64,000 nucleotides of DNA from Roseiflexus sp. (GTDB taxonomy: Bacteria > Chloroflexota > Chloroflexia > Chloroflexales > Roseiflexaceae). The position numbers were made by a program, and so were the translations under genes. The notes beneath the pieces are model-generated. The model was given only the letters and a program-made list of their open reading frames with translations, did not search any database and had not been told where the DNA came from. Positions 26,576-35,437 of this stretch are shown here, in pieces (positions within the stretch are counted from its first letter, which is position 1; every line of letters starts with the position of its first letter). The stretch spans positions 87,913 through 151,912 of the forward strand of contig JANXAL010000045.1 of assembly GCA_025062325.1 (NCBI GenBank), given 5' to 3'.

Positions 26576-28516
26576 TTACGGTCGATTGGTCAGCACCAGC
26601 GTTTCGGCTGGCGGCAGGTTGCGGATCTCCACATACGACGCGCCATTGCGCTCCCGAACCGGCAGGCGCTGCCCGACCGGGTGCGGTCCGGCGTAGCCCA
26701 GCGGGTCGGCGGATTGCGCCGTGTTCAGGATGACGGTCAGCGTGTCGCCGGGACGGTTCAGCGCCGCATCGACCACAACATCGCCGCCGCGCGCAGCGAC
26801 GCCGTTTGGGTTGATCACGCACAGCGCCTCTTCGTCGTCGAGGATGCGCGACCAGGCGATGATTTCTCCGGCTGGCGGAAAGGCGAACGGCTGGTTGAAA
26901 TTCGAGATCGGACGCAGGTACTGGCGTCCGTGGCGCAGCACCGGGTAGGCGGCGCGCAGCGCGGTCAGCGCCGCAATCCGCACGTAGACCGGGAAGCGCT
27001 CATCGAAACAGTGGCGTCCGGCAGTGCCAAAGGGACCGAACCCCGGCAGCGACGTATCGCGCGCCTGCGGGTCGAGTCCGGCGCGCCCCGAGGCGCGCGG
27101 GTGAAGCGGACCAAACATCGCCTCGCGCAGGTAGCGGTCGGCGCGCCCCCACTCCGGCAGCCACCGCCGCTCCGACGGCTCAGGACCGCCGAGCGCCTGT
27201 TCGGTGCCGTAGTAGATGCACGGAATGCCGAGCGTGAAGAGTTGCAGCGCCGTCGCCACCGCCGCCTGATGCTGCGACATCACATCGGTCGAGAAGCGGA
27301 GTTTCGCGCCGAAGACGTGATCGTGGTCATCGAGGATCGAGACGTGCCGGCTGCCGAGGTTGCGGTGCGAACCCATCACTGCCGATCCGGGCGCGAACCC
27401 GTCGAAATAGGCGCGCGCTGGCGCCAGACCCTTCGCCACATTCCCCAGCGCCAACCGCATCTCGCCGATGTCCAGCGCAGCATTCAGGTTGCGCTCCAGC
27501 GCATCCAGGTAGCGCGTCGCCGCAAAATCGCCGCCTGCCACCTCGCCAACTAGGAAGAAGTTGGTCTTCCCCAGGTTGGCGGCGAACTCCTTGATCGTGC
27601 CGCAGAAGTTGCGCGCCTGCTCGAACGAGACATGTTTGAGCGTGTCGAGGCGGAACCCGTCGCAGTCGGTGAGCGCAATCCAGTATTTGTAACAGAGCGC
27701 CAGGTCGGTCAGCGCACCCGGCGCGTCGAGATCGATGTCGCGCAGCGTGAAGAAATCGGAGCGCTTGTGCTCCGCCGCCGGATCATTGAGGTCGCCAGCC
27801 CCCAGGTCGCCGGCGCCAGCCCGCGTGTAGTACTCGATGTTGCGCACCTCATCGGGCCAGGCGGCATCATCGACATCGGGAACGCCAAGGAGCGGCGCGC
27901 CGGTCGCGTCCACCCAACTGCCGAATGGATAGCGTCCGGTGGTGTAGCGCGGCATCTCCGCGCCGCCGGGAACATCAGGCGGGTAGCGCCAGTTGGGACC
28001 GGAGTGCTGGAAGACAATGTCGAGCAGCACGCGCATCCCGCGTTCGTGCGCGGCGCTCACGAGATCGACCAGGTCCTGGCGCGTGCCGAAGCGCGGATCG
28101 ACATCGAGAAAATCCTGGATCGCGTAGCCGTGATACGTGTTCAGATGACCGCGCTGCTTGCAGACCGGGCTGAGCCACAGGGTGGTGACGCCCAGCCGTT
28201 GCAGGTAGCCGAGTTTCGAGATGACGCCGCGCAGGGTGCCGCCCTGAAACCGTTCGCCGCCCGACTCAGCCCAGCGGTCCCAGCGCCACGGCTCACCGCT
28301 GGGCAGCGCCGGTCGCGCCGCCGCCAGGTAGCGCCGGTCGAGCAATGGGCGAGTGTCTTCCTGACCGTCGCTGAACCGGTCGACGAGGAGAAAATAGATC
28401 ACCTCATCGCGCCAGTCGACCGGCGAGGGGTAGTATGCCACGCGACGCGGGAGTTGCAGCGAGCGCCGGACGCTCGGCGGGCGCGGCCGGCTCAGGGTAT
28501 CACGGATGAAGTCCAT
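26576..28516 (-). CDS. GH13 alpha-amylase family glycoside hydrolase
   Basis: A 646-residue GH13 enzyme without a signal peptide, so probably cytoplasmic. Barrel motifs in order are VIYFLLVDRFSDG (N-terminal strand), LLDIVFQHSGPNW (region I, with Q-H replacing the usual N-H), DGFRLDTLKHV (region II, nucleophile Asp291), FFLVGEVAGG (region III, acid/base Glu) and ILDDHDHV (region IV, with D-H-D in place of the usual N-H-D). A beta-sandwich domain follows. The family hydrolyses or rearranges alpha-glucans; exact specificity is not clear. GTG and ATG alternatives do not improve on the ATG at 28516. Confidence 0.88.
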   Translation of the reverse strand: MDFIRDTLSRPRPPSVRRSLQLPRRVAYYPSPVDWRDEVIYFLLVDRFSDGQEDTRPLLDRRYLAAARPALPSGEPWRWDRWAESGGERFQGGTLRGVISKLGYLQRLGVTTLWLSPVCKQRGHLNTYHGYAIQDFLDVDPRFGTRQDLVDLVSAAHERGMRVLLDIVFQHSGPNWRYPPDVPGGAEMPRYTTGRYPFGSWVDATGAPLLGVPDVDDAAWPDEVRNIEYYTRAGAGDLGAGDLNDPAAEHKRSDFFTLRDIDLDAPGALTDLALCYKYWIALTDCDGFRLDTLKHVSFEQARNFCGTIKEFAANLGKTNFFLVGEVAGGDFAATRYLDALERNLNAALDIGEMRLALGNVAKGLAPARAYFDGFAPGSAVMGSHRNLGSRHVSILDDHDHVFGAKLRFSTDVMSQHQAAVATALQLFTLGIPCIYYGTEQALGGPEPSERRWLPEWGRADRYLREAMFGPLHPRASGRAGLDPQARDTSLPGFGPFGTAGRHCFDERFPVYVRIAALTALRAAYPVLRHGRQYLRPISNFNQPFAFPPAGEIIAWSRILDDEEALCVINPNGVAARGGDVVVDAALNRPGDTLTVILNTAQSADPLGYAGPHPVGQRLPVRERNGASYVEIRNLPPAETLVLTNRP

Positions 28517-29228
28517 AGCACGTGTCCTTGAATTACCGTCAAGACCCCGAGGTCACACAGCGTGCCTGCCGCACGCGAGAAACGTTCCCCCAGCATCGCT
28601 TCCTCGCAGCGCTAGGTCGTCGGCAGAGACTCCAAGAGTCGGAGATGTTTCTTCCGTCAAGACCCTTGAGGCTGAGACAGGCGCCCCCCTGCGCCAGGAG
28701 CGTTCTGTCGATAAGGTTCCATCACAGAACGAGGTCTGTAACAAAGACCTCAAAGGGTCAGCCGGGTTTTCCACCAAAATATACGCTCGTCAAGCTCGCT
28801 AGGGTCAGCCGGGTTTTCCACCTTCAACCTTCCAACCTGCAACGTTCAACCTTCAACCCTCTTGCCTCTCGCCTCGTCCCTGCCCCTCGCACCTTGCGCT
28901 CCCCGCACCCCGCGCCTCTCACCTCTCGCCTCTCACCTCTTGCCTCTTGCTCCCATCACATCCCTATGGTACCACGCGCGGCAACTCTCTCTGCACGTCG
29001 GAGTCGGTTCGTTCCCCTGGTGTGACGACTTCTTCCCTTCCTGCGACAGGCGAATGCGCTATACTGGAAGAGCGGATGGGGGGATTTCGCCCCCTCTGCG
29101 GTACGGCTGGCAATCCTCCTCGTGCCAGCCTGGAGATAGCGGCGCCGGTTTGAGCAACGCTTGGCTGCACCCCCCACCCCCTCAAAAAACCGGCGCCTGG
29201 CGCGATGATGCGCAGAAAGGACGCTACG
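28517..29228. other. 712-base intergenic region with small repeats
   Basis: No gene is supported. Seen here are AAGACCCTTGAGG-type elements (about 28545 and 28660), GGGTCAGCCGGGTTTTCCAC repeated at about 28757 and 28801, the TTCAACCTTCCAACCTGCAA element near 28820, and a pyrimidine-rich tract from 28855 to 28960. TATACT at 29060 could be a -10 for the following secreted protein gene. Confidence 0.5.
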
Positions 29229-30098
29229 ATGCGACGCATGGTCTTTCTCGTCCCCCTCCTGATCATCACAATGCTGGCAGTGGCAATGCCTGCTTCCGCT
29301 GCGGCGCCTCCCTTCGGCAATGATGCCTTCCGCCGCGTCTGGGAGCGCCAGGATCGTCCCGTCGCCGAACAGATCAGCGGACGATCATGGACGTGGGGAC
29401 CCACGCCGAATACCCCGGCGATGCGGGAACCGCTGGTTGAAGGTTTCGAGGGTATGCGCGTGGTGCAGTACTTCGACAAGAGCCGCATGGAGATCAACGA
29501 CCCGACTGCCAACCCCTTCTCGCCCTGGTATGTCACAAACGGGTTACTGCCGATTGAGATGATGACCGGGCGGATGCAGATCGGGTACAACCTGTTCGAA
29601 TGGCGCCTGCCCGCGCGGATCGCAGCGATCGGCGACCCGGATCAATTCCCGACCTACGCCGACCTCATTCGCTTCTACCAGAACCCTGGCGCCGTCAATC
29701 CGAACGACCTGTATCGTCCGGCGACCGGGTTCATCAACCCGGATGGCAGCATTACCGGGTTCAACGACTATGTCAATGACCCGGCGACCGTGCTGCTGCC
29801 CGGACCCAACAACCATGGCGTTGCCCGCGCATTCATGGACTTCATGAACCAGCGCGGCCTGGTGTACGAGAACGGACGCTATGTCGTCGCCCAGGTGTAC
29901 GATCCGCTCTACGTCTTCGGGTTGCCGGTGACGGGAGCATACTGGGTGAAGGTGAAGGTTGGCGGCGTTGAGCGACCGATCCTGTTCCAGGTCTTCGAGC
30001 GGCGCGTGCTGACCTACAACCCGGCCAACCCGCCCGCCTTCCGCGTCGAGATGGGGAACGTCGGGCAGCATTACTACTGGTGGCGGTATGGACGTTGA
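29229..30098 (+). CDS. Secreted protein with FW/QYFE-type modules
   Basis: An exported protein of 289 residues: the signal peptide MRRMVFLVPLLIITMLAVAM ends near PASAAA. The first module contains GFEGMRVVQYFDKSRMEIND, the last contains YVFGLPVTGAYW, FQVFERRVLTYNP and GQHYYWWRYG. These echo the QYFER...HP and VFGRPISE modules at the N termini of the two glycosidase-like proteins at 38-3767, so the module is shared in this genome with and without an enzyme domain. The start at 29229 follows AAAGGA; an ATG 8 codons upstream is less likely. Function unknown; perhaps a cell-surface or wall-associated protein. Confidence 0.75.
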   Translation: MRRMVFLVPLLIITMLAVAMPASAAAPPFGNDAFRRVWERQDRPVAEQISGRSWTWGPTPNTPAMREPLVEGFEGMRVVQYFDKSRMEINDPTANPFSPWYVTNGLLPIEMMTGRMQIGYNLFEWRLPARIAAIGDPDQFPTYADLIRFYQNPGAVNPNDLYRPATGFINPDGSITGFNDYVNDPATVLLPGPNNHGVARAFMDFMNQRGLVYENGRYVVAQVYDPLYVFGLPVTGAYWVKVKVGGVERPILFQVFERRVLTYNPANPPAFRVEMGNVGQHYYWWRYGR

Positions 30099-30134
30099 CG
30101 GTTGCAGGTGGGAAGGTTGAAGGTTGAAAACACG

Positions 30135-30296
30135 ACGTCTGCAGCGGGAATGTTGTGCGACCTCAAGGGTCTTGGCGGAAGAATTCCGACCGACCCTTGA
30201 GGTCTTTGCACTGACATCGAGCTGCAATTAAACCATCGCGGGCAGAATGTTCCCCGTCTGCGGCGGGAACGTTGCGCGACCTCAAGGGTCTTAGGG
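30135..30296. repeat. Two direct copies of a 'CCTCAAGGGTCTT' element
   Basis: CGTCTGCAGCGGGAATGTTG then GCGACCTCAAGGGTCTTGG at 30135-30175, and CGTCTGCGGCGGGAACGTTG then GCGACCTCAAGGGTCTTAG at 30255-30295. Between them lies an inverted CCCTTGAGGTC. Related pieces occur near 28545, 28660 and 43100. Confidence 0.65.
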
Positions 30297-30347
30297 AAGG
30301 TGTTCGTTCAGGTGCGAACGTCGATGCGAGCCATTCCTGGACGAGCG

Positions 30348-30356
30348 TGGTATACT
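30348..30356 (+). promoter_or_regulatory. Extended -10 promoter
   Basis: TGG-TATACT ends 37 bases before the ATG at 30394 of the exported NTF2-like protein. No -35 is evident. Confidence 0.45.
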
Positions 30357-30393
30357 ACCAGTATCACGAGATCATCCAGTGATCGCAGCGTAT

Positions 30394-31002
30394 ATGCCAT
30401 ACCAGCGCAATTGGATTGCAGGCGTCGTTCTTCTGGGGCTGCTGGCCAGGTGCGGGCAGGCTACGCCGCTCAGTGTTCCGCCAACGAACACGCCTGTCTC
30501 ACCAGCGCACGAAACGGCAGCAGCAGTGCTAACAGCAGTTGCAGAAGGCAGCGAAGTGCGTGTTGAACCGGCAACTGCTGCTCAATTGCCAAGCCCGACT
30601 GCGACCCCTGAACCGGCCACAGAAGCGCTTCCTGCGCCTGGCGCGCCTTTGGCGGCCAATGTGACTGCTGCCGAACAGACGATGCGCTCCTATTTTGCAG
30701 CATTTGGCGAACGCCGTGCAGCAGACGCATGGGCGCTGCTTGCGCCAGCAATGCAGGCAAACACAACTTTCGAGATGTTCGAAAGCACAACACTGGCAGT
30801 GCAATCGCTCAGCATCACGCGCATTGACTCGGTAATCGCTGCCGACGATCGCCTGATCTATGGCATTACCGTCGAGGCCGTACCGGTTCCCGGTCTTCCC
30901 ACGCGCTGGAACCCTGGTCCCAATAAGCTCTACGTTGTTGTCATCAACACTCCCGAGGGGTGGCGTATTGCCGCGATCACCGACGAACCGCCGTCGTACT
31001 AG
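30394..31002 (+). CDS. Exported protein with a C-terminal NTF2-like domain
   Basis: A 202-residue protein with a hydrophobic N-terminal segment (WIAGVVLLGLLARCG). The Cys could be a lipid attachment site, but Arg at -1 is not canonical. A Pro/Thr/Ala-rich stretch (residues ~25-85) leads to a domain starting AAEQTMRSYFAAFGERRAAD and ending GWRIAAITDEPPSY. This layout resembles SnoaL/NTF2-like or DUF4878-type lipoprotein domains. The start is the ATG at 30394; a GTG 5 codons upstream is possible. It is convergent with the gene ending at 31011. Function unknown. Confidence 0.65.
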   Translation: MPYQRNWIAGVVLLGLLARCGQATPLSVPPTNTPVSPAHETAAAVLTAVAEGSEVRVEPATAAQLPSPTATPEPATEALPAPGAPLAANVTAAEQTMRSYFAAFGERRAADAWALLAPAMQANTTFEMFESTTLAVQSLSITRIDSVIAADDRLIYGITVEAVPVPGLPTRWNPGPNKLYVVVINTPEGWRIAAITDEPPSY

Positions 31003-31010
31003 AGCGTTTC

Positions 31011-31589
31011 CTATGACGTTACGGCTTCGTCGGTTTCGTGCTCCTCGTAGTAGCGTGCCAGGCCGCTGACGAGCATCTGCACCAGCAGCGGCGTTGCAGC
31101 GTTGCTCATGACTGTCATGTAGCAGTTGTGCTCGATCGCCAGCGCCTCTTTGTACTGCCCGGCGTCCACATATTGCGGCAGGAAGCGACGCGCCTGTTCC
31201 GCCATGACACGGCGCACGCGTGAGGAGGCAACCACGCCCAATGCGCGCAGCAGATAATTGGTGAATGACGGGTCATTTTCATCTTCAACAACCGGCGGCT
31301 CGCCAATCTCGTCGAGGATCATCTCAATCAGGTCATCGCTGAAATGCAGCGGTTTGAAACGCTCATCGCGGAAGATTTCGAGACTGAATCGGTTAAACGC
31401 ATCCTGATCGGCGCCGAGTTGCAGCGCCTCTAGGCGAAAGCGGCGCAGGACTCTGCCTGCTGCGTCGATCTTCGCCTGCTCCTCGGCATCCGGCGGACGT
31501 TCGAGCCACGTCCCTTCGCAGTTGCTGACTGTCGCCAGGTAGGTTGCGCGTTCGCGACGCTCGCGTCTGGCGCGTGATTGTTCGCCCAT
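31011..31589 (-). CDS. Conserved-looking hypothetical protein
   Basis: A 192-residue soluble, charged and mostly helical protein beginning MGEQSRARRERRERATYLAT. I do not recognise a family. The middle (DDLIEMILDEIGEPPVVEDE) is acidic, and the C-terminal half has several helices ending YYEEHETDEAVTS. The longer frame to 31856 runs antisense through the start of the cNMP-binding gene, so the ATG at 31589 is preferred. It is divergent from 31692, with about 100 bases between them. Confidence 0.6.
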   Translation of the reverse strand: MGEQSRARRERRERATYLATVSNCEGTWLERPPDAEEQAKIDAAGRVLRRFRLEALQLGADQDAFNRFSLEIFRDERFKPLHFSDDLIEMILDEIGEPPVVEDENDPSFTNYLLRALGVVASSRVRRVMAEQARRFLPQYVDAGQYKEALAIEHNCYMTVMSNAATPLLVQMLVSGLARYYEEHETDEAVTS

Positions 31590-31630
31590 ATGTGCGATAC
31601 CCCCTGCGTTTCTGAACGGGATTACTCTCG

Positions 31631-31639
31631 TGCTATACT
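31631..31639 (+). promoter_or_regulatory. Extended -10 promoter of the cNMP-binding gene
   Basis: TGC-TATACT lies 52 bases upstream of the ATG at 31692. No -35 is evident. Confidence 0.5.
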
Positions 31640-31691
31640 TCCATTGTACCCGAAACGTGAATGCTGGCAGCATCGATGCCGGGAGACGCAG

Positions 31692-32195
31692 ATGAGCGCG
31701 CGCGTGATCGACAATTTGCGCAGAGCCGAACTCTTTGCCGGGTTGAGCGACGAAGAGCTGATGCAGGTCGCCGGGTTGTGTAAGGCGCTCCGCACGCCTG
31801 CAGGGCAGACGATTTTCAACGAAGGCGATACTGGCGATGAACTGTATATTGTCCACGAAGGGACGGTACGGGTGATGATCACTACCCGCCTGTCGGATGG
31901 GACCACCGCGCCATCAACGATTAATACGCTCTACCCTGGTCAGTGTTTCGGCGAGCAGGCATTACTCGGCGGCGCAGCGCGCACCGCAACAATCATGACA
32001 AATGAGCCGACCGTACTGATCGTCATCCGGGCGCTGGATTTCGACGCGCTGGCGGAACGCAACCCGCGGATTGGGTTTGTGGTGATGCGCAACCTGGCGC
32101 GTGATCTAGCGTATAAACTCAACGCTTCCAACCTCCTGTTGCGCGGCAATATTCGCTGGCGCGGCGATGAACTGGGGAAACGAACGGGAGGGTGA
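31692..32195 (+). CDS. Cyclic nucleotide-binding domain protein
   Basis: A 167-residue stand-alone CNB domain. The fold is visible from LFAGLSDEELMQVAGLCK through GQTIFNEGDTGDELYIVHEG and the phosphate-binding cassette FGEQALLGGAARTATI to the final helix. Unlike Crp/Fnr proteins it has no helix-turn-helix, so it probably acts by protein contact. The cassette has the G-E-x-A-L-L and R-T-A residues expected for cAMP or cGMP binding. The ATG at 31692 is preferred over an upstream frame that reads through the promoter. Confidence 0.85.
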   Translation: MSARVIDNLRRAELFAGLSDEELMQVAGLCKALRTPAGQTIFNEGDTGDELYIVHEGTVRVMITTRLSDGTTAPSTINTLYPGQCFGEQALLGGAARTATIMTNEPTVLIVIRALDFDALAERNPRIGFVVMRNLARDLAYKLNASNLLLRGNIRWRGDELGKRTGG

Positions 32196-32263
32196 GGCGA
32201 GACGTCGCCCGCAGAGACGTTGCGGTGCAACATCTCTGCGGGCAATGTCTCTCTCGGCAACGC

Positions 32264-32983
32264 TTAACGTGCAACGTTCTCCGGCTCCGCAATTGTGATC
32301 AGCCGATGGGTCATTTCAACCGCGCCATTAACGATAACTTTGTCGCCAATGCACGCGATCATCGTCACCATTTCGCGTCCCTGCGGCAGCATGTAGTGCA
32401 CTTCGTCCGGTTTTGCCCAGACCTGCCGGGTAACGACGTAGTGATGTTCGGCGCCATTGGCATCGATCAGCACCACTTTCGCGCCGGGTTTCAACTCCTT
32501 TAAGCGCGCGAATGGCGCAGGAATATGTGGCGCTTTGCGGAAGCGCAACACATGCCCCCAGAGCACAATGTTGTCTCCCTGCCCCGGCATTGCGCCCAGT
32601 TTGTACCAGCCAACATCGTGATCCAGCACAATCGGCATGCGATTGGCGTCGAGACCGACCGGGACCAGGACGCGATCCAGGTCGATGTCTGCGATGATCA
32701 GGCGGACCGGCGGCGCAGCCGGTTGCGCCGTCGGGACGGGGGAAGGAACTGCGGTTGGCGGAAGCGTCGGCGCAGGGATGGCGGTTAGAACTACGGTTGG
32801 CATAGGAGTTGCGGTCAGCGCCATGGTCGGCGCGGGTGTTGCCGCTGGCAGCGCTGACGCGACGGGCAACGTTGCTGCGAGCTGCATATTGGGAGCGGAC
32901 GACATCTGCGCCGGCGCGGCGCCGCAACCGACGATCAGCGACCCTGTGACAATCACTGCTATCCGCCAGAAGAACAGCTTCAT
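32264..32983 (-). CDS. Lipoprotein-anchored sortase-like transpeptidase
   Basis: A 239-residue protein with a lipoprotein signal (hydrophobic stretch then LIVGC), so it should be lipid-anchored outside the membrane. A Thr/Pro/Ala-rich linker of about 70 residues precedes a sortase domain. Catalytic residues are His144 (VLWGHVL), Cys211 (VTMIACIGD) and an Arg shortly after (THRLITI). Most bacterial sortases are held by an uncleaved transmembrane helix, so the lipobox is unusual. The start at 32983 follows AGGAGGAAGGC; a frame 8 codons longer lacks it. Natural substrates are not evident in the window. Confidence 0.75.
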   Translation of the reverse strand: MKLFFWRIAVIVTGSLIVGCGAAPAQMSSAPNMQLAATLPVASALPAATPAPTMALTATPMPTVVLTAIPAPTLPPTAVPSPVPTAQPAAPPVRLIIADIDLDRVLVPVGLDANRMPIVLDHDVGWYKLGAMPGQGDNIVLWGHVLRFRKAPHIPAPFARLKELKPGAKVVLIDANGAEHHYVVTRQVWAKPDEVHYMLPQGREMVTMIACIGDKVIVNGAVEMTHRLITIAEPENVAR

Positions 32984-33197
32984 GCCTTCCTCCTGACTCA
33001 GTGACAAGTGATGAGTGACGAGTGACGGTCGTCCGCTCGTCCTTCTCGCGCTGCTCCGGGATGCGCAGACGTATCGCCCGCACGCGGGTTCTTCACCCTG
33101 GAGACTCGTCCGAGCCCCTATTCTGGACGTCTGGCGGACTCGTCGCCCCAGGGATGAACGTTCTCTGTGGTTGGCCTGGCAAGGAAACGTTCAACGT

Positions 33198-33728
33198 TCA
33201 ATCCGCTATGACCACTGTCTCTGTCGTGGTTTTGTAGGGACGAAACCCGCGCGCCTGGTAATTCGCCAGTGCGTATGGTCCGTCAAGGGTGCAGGTATGC
33301 ACCCAGACGCGCCGGGCGCCATCGTCAAACGCGCGCTGCACGCCGGTCGAGAGCAAATGCTTTCCCAACCCGCGCCCATGGAACATTGGCGCCAGCCCGA
33401 AGTAGGCAATTTCGACATCCGGTTCTTCCGACTCGGCGTTCAGTTCAATGTATCCGGCTGGCGTACCCTGCACATAGAGCACCAGCAACGTCACGCTCGG
33501 ACGCGATAGATACTCCAGCAAGCGCTCATCGCTCCAGTCGAGGCGCATGGTCCAGTGATACATCTCGCCGACTGCGCGGTACAGGAAGCGGTAGAACGCC
33601 GGAAACGGAATACGCGCCTCTACCACCGTCACATCGGGGTCGGTTGTAAACCAGGGTCGAAACGCTTTCCGATCCGGCAGTTCAAGGTAGGTGGTGACAA
33701 CGGTCACCCGACGACTGGTTGTTGCCAT
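33198..33728 (-). CDS. GNAT family N-acetyltransferase
   Basis: A 176-residue acetyltransferase. The acetyl-CoA binding motif A is visible as IAYFGLAPMFHGRGLGKHLL (the R/Q-x-x-G-x-G/A loop is H-G-R-G-L-G), followed by the C-terminal NYQARGFRPYK strand-helix typical of GNATs. The N-terminal 90 residues are more specific and aromatic-rich (YRFLYRAVGEMYHWTMRLDW). Substrate unknown. Start at 33728 rather than nine codons upstream, because AGAGGCAG precedes this ATG. Monocistronic by spacing. Confidence 0.88.
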   Translation of the reverse strand: MATTSRRVTVVTTYLELPDRKAFRPWFTTDPDVTVVEARIPFPAFYRFLYRAVGEMYHWTMRLDWSDERLLEYLSRPSVTLLVLYVQGTPAGYIELNAESEEPDVEIAYFGLAPMFHGRGLGKHLLSTGVQRAFDDGARRVWVHTCTLDGPYALANYQARGFRPYKTTTETVVIAD

Positions 33729-33785
33729 GATCTGCCTCTGCAAACCCCAGACCATACAGAGTTTCAGGAAGAGTAATCAATGTTG

Positions 33786-33794
33786 ACTATACCA
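33786..33794 (-). promoter_or_regulatory. Extended -10 promoter of the GNAT gene
   Basis: On the minus strand TGG-TATAGT lies about 58 bases upstream of the ATG at 33728. Confidence 0.45.
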
Positions 33795-33842
33795 TACAGC
33801 GGCATAGTTCGTAGCATCCCGGTACGTTAGCGAAACCAGATG

Positions 33843-33851
33843 TGGTACAAT
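33843..33851 (+). promoter_or_regulatory. Extended -10 promoter of the Crp/Fnr gene
   Basis: TGG-TACAAT, about 104 bases upstream of the ATG at 33955. This is the same hexamer and lead-in as upstream of homoserine dehydrogenase. Confidence 0.45.
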
Positions 33852-33954
33852 GCACATGTCGTTCCGGTACACTCGCTGTCCGCCCGCGTCTGCTGCCAGC
33901 CGCCGGTCGCTGATCTACGCGTCCAGGACGCCCCTCTCGTTCAAGGGAGTGACA

Positions 33955-34605
33955 ATGAGCAATGCACTACGCCATAATCCCGCTACTGCGTGGTCCAGCC
34001 TGATTGCTGGTCGCGCCAGCGAGCATGCAGAACGCGGGACCCTCATCTACACACCGGACTCTGCTGCTCACGATTTGTTTGTTCTGCACTCGGGAACGGT
34101 ACGTCTGCACCTTCGATCAAGTGAAGGGCGAACGCTGACGCTACGCATCATTGAAGCCGGTCAACTGTTCGGGCATGTCGGCGCTGGTGACGAAACGCAC
34201 TATGATACGTTCGCCGAGGCAATTTCGGCAGTACAGTATGTGCGCATTCCGCGCAGCGAACTTGCCGATCTGCTTGCGGGCGCGCCAGAACTAGGCATTG
34301 CGCTGGTCGAGGATATGGCGCAGCATCGCGCTGTGATCAGCCGGCGCCTCGACGAGGTGGCGTTCAAGTCGGTGCCTGCGCGCCTGGCGTCGCTGCTTCT
34401 CGATCTTGCACGCCGTCACGGAGGACCGCACGCTGCCAGCGTGCCGCGTCACAGCCATCGTCAACTCGCGGACATGATCAATGCCTACCGTGAAACGGTG
34501 ACAAAGGTGATCAATCAATTCCGCGATGCACACCTGCTTGAAATCGACCGCTCAAGCATTACGCTGGTGAATGTGCGCCGCCTTGAGGAACTGGCGCAAA
34601 GCTGA
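33955..34605 (+). CDS. Crp/Fnr family transcriptional regulator
   Basis: A 216-residue regulator with an N-terminal CNB fold (GTLIYTPDSAAHDLFVLHSG, then LRIIEAGQLFGHV) and a C-terminal winged helix. The recognition helix region is HSHRQLADMINAYRETVTKV, the typical Crp/Fnr HTH (SRQELADLIGTTRETVSR pattern). No Fnr-type cysteines are present, so it is not an iron-sulfur sensor; the CNB cassette is degenerate, so the ligand is unclear. AAGGGAGTG precedes the ATG at 33955. Its last 47 bases overlap, in antisense, the end of the SDR gene. Confidence 0.88.
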   Translation: MSNALRHNPATAWSSLIAGRASEHAERGTLIYTPDSAAHDLFVLHSGTVRLHLRSSEGRTLTLRIIEAGQLFGHVGAGDETHYDTFAEAISAVQYVRIPRSELADLLAGAPELGIALVEDMAQHRAVISRRLDEVAFKSVPARLASLLLDLARRHGGPHAASVPRHSHRQLADMINAYRETVTKVINQFRDAHLLEIDRSSITLVNVRRLEELAQS

Positions 34606-35437
34606 CCAGCATGCGTTCGCTGATTGCCCACAGGCGTGCGGCTGCGTTCACATCCTGCGCCTGCGGCGCTGGCGTCGTCTCGCGCGACTTCACAAAGTAC
34701 TTGCCGCTGACGGTCGCCACTTCCGGCGCCGTCGCCAGATAAATCGACGTCTGCGCGCCTTCTTCCGGGCTGATCCCCCACAAGCGCTGCATTAACGCCA
34801 TCATCCCGCTCCAGAATGGACCGTTGTTATGCGCGAACCGCGTGGCGACAAACCCCGGATGCAGCGCATTCGACGTCACGCCCGAGCCTGCCAGGCGGCG
34901 CGCCAATTCGTTCGAGAACAAAATGTTCGCCAGTTTCGACTGCGCATACGCTGCCCAACCGTTGTAGCCGCGCGTGAACTGGAGATCGTCCCAGCGCATC
35001 TGACCGCCGCGGTGCGCATCCGACGAGACGTTGACGACCCGCGCTGGCGCACTAGCGCGGAGAACGTCGAGGAGCAGGTTGGTCAGCAGGAAGTAACTCA
35101 TATGGTTCAGCGCCCAGGTCATTTCAATGCCATCGACGGTGACCTGGCGCGACGCGAAAAAGCCGCCAGCGTTGTTGACCAACACATCGAGCCGCGTGTG
35201 GCGCTGCAGAAATGTTTCGGCAACCGAACGGACGCCTGCTTGCGACGACAGATCGGCGATCAGCGGCTCGACTTCGACCCCGGTCGCCTGTTTGATGCGC
35301 GCCACCGTCGCCGCTGTGCGCTCCCGGCTGCGCCCAACGATGACTACATGCATCCCGCGACGCGCCAGTTCGCGCGCTGTGACTTCGCCAATGCCCGACG
35401 TTGCGCCAGTAATGAGACAGACGGGTTTGTGTTCCAT
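34559..35437 (-). CDS. Short-chain dehydrogenase/reductase
   Basis: A 292-residue classical-type SDR. TGATSGIGEVTA (residues ~10-21) binds the dinucleotide; the following GRSRERT suggests NADP. NNAGG is present near residue 92, a serine in VNVSSDAH is the catalytic Ser, and YAQSKLANI is the Y-x3-K pair. The arrangement resembles retinol dehydrogenase/WWOX-like reductases. Substrate unknown. It is convergent and overlapping with the Crp/Fnr gene. Confidence 0.88.
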   Translation of the reverse strand: MEHKPVCLITGATSGIGEVTARELARRGMHVVIVGRSRERTAATVARIKQATGVEVEPLIADLSSQAGVRSVAETFLQRHTRLDVLVNNAGGFFASRQVTVDGIEMTWALNHMSYFLLTNLLLDVLRASAPARVVNVSSDAHRGGQMRWDDLQFTRGYNGWAAYAQSKLANILFSNELARRLAGSGVTSNALHPGFVATRFAHNNGPFWSGMMALMQRLWGISPEEGAQTSIYLATAPEVATVSGKYFVKSRETTPAPQAQDVNAAARLWAISERMLVSFAPVPQGGAHSPA

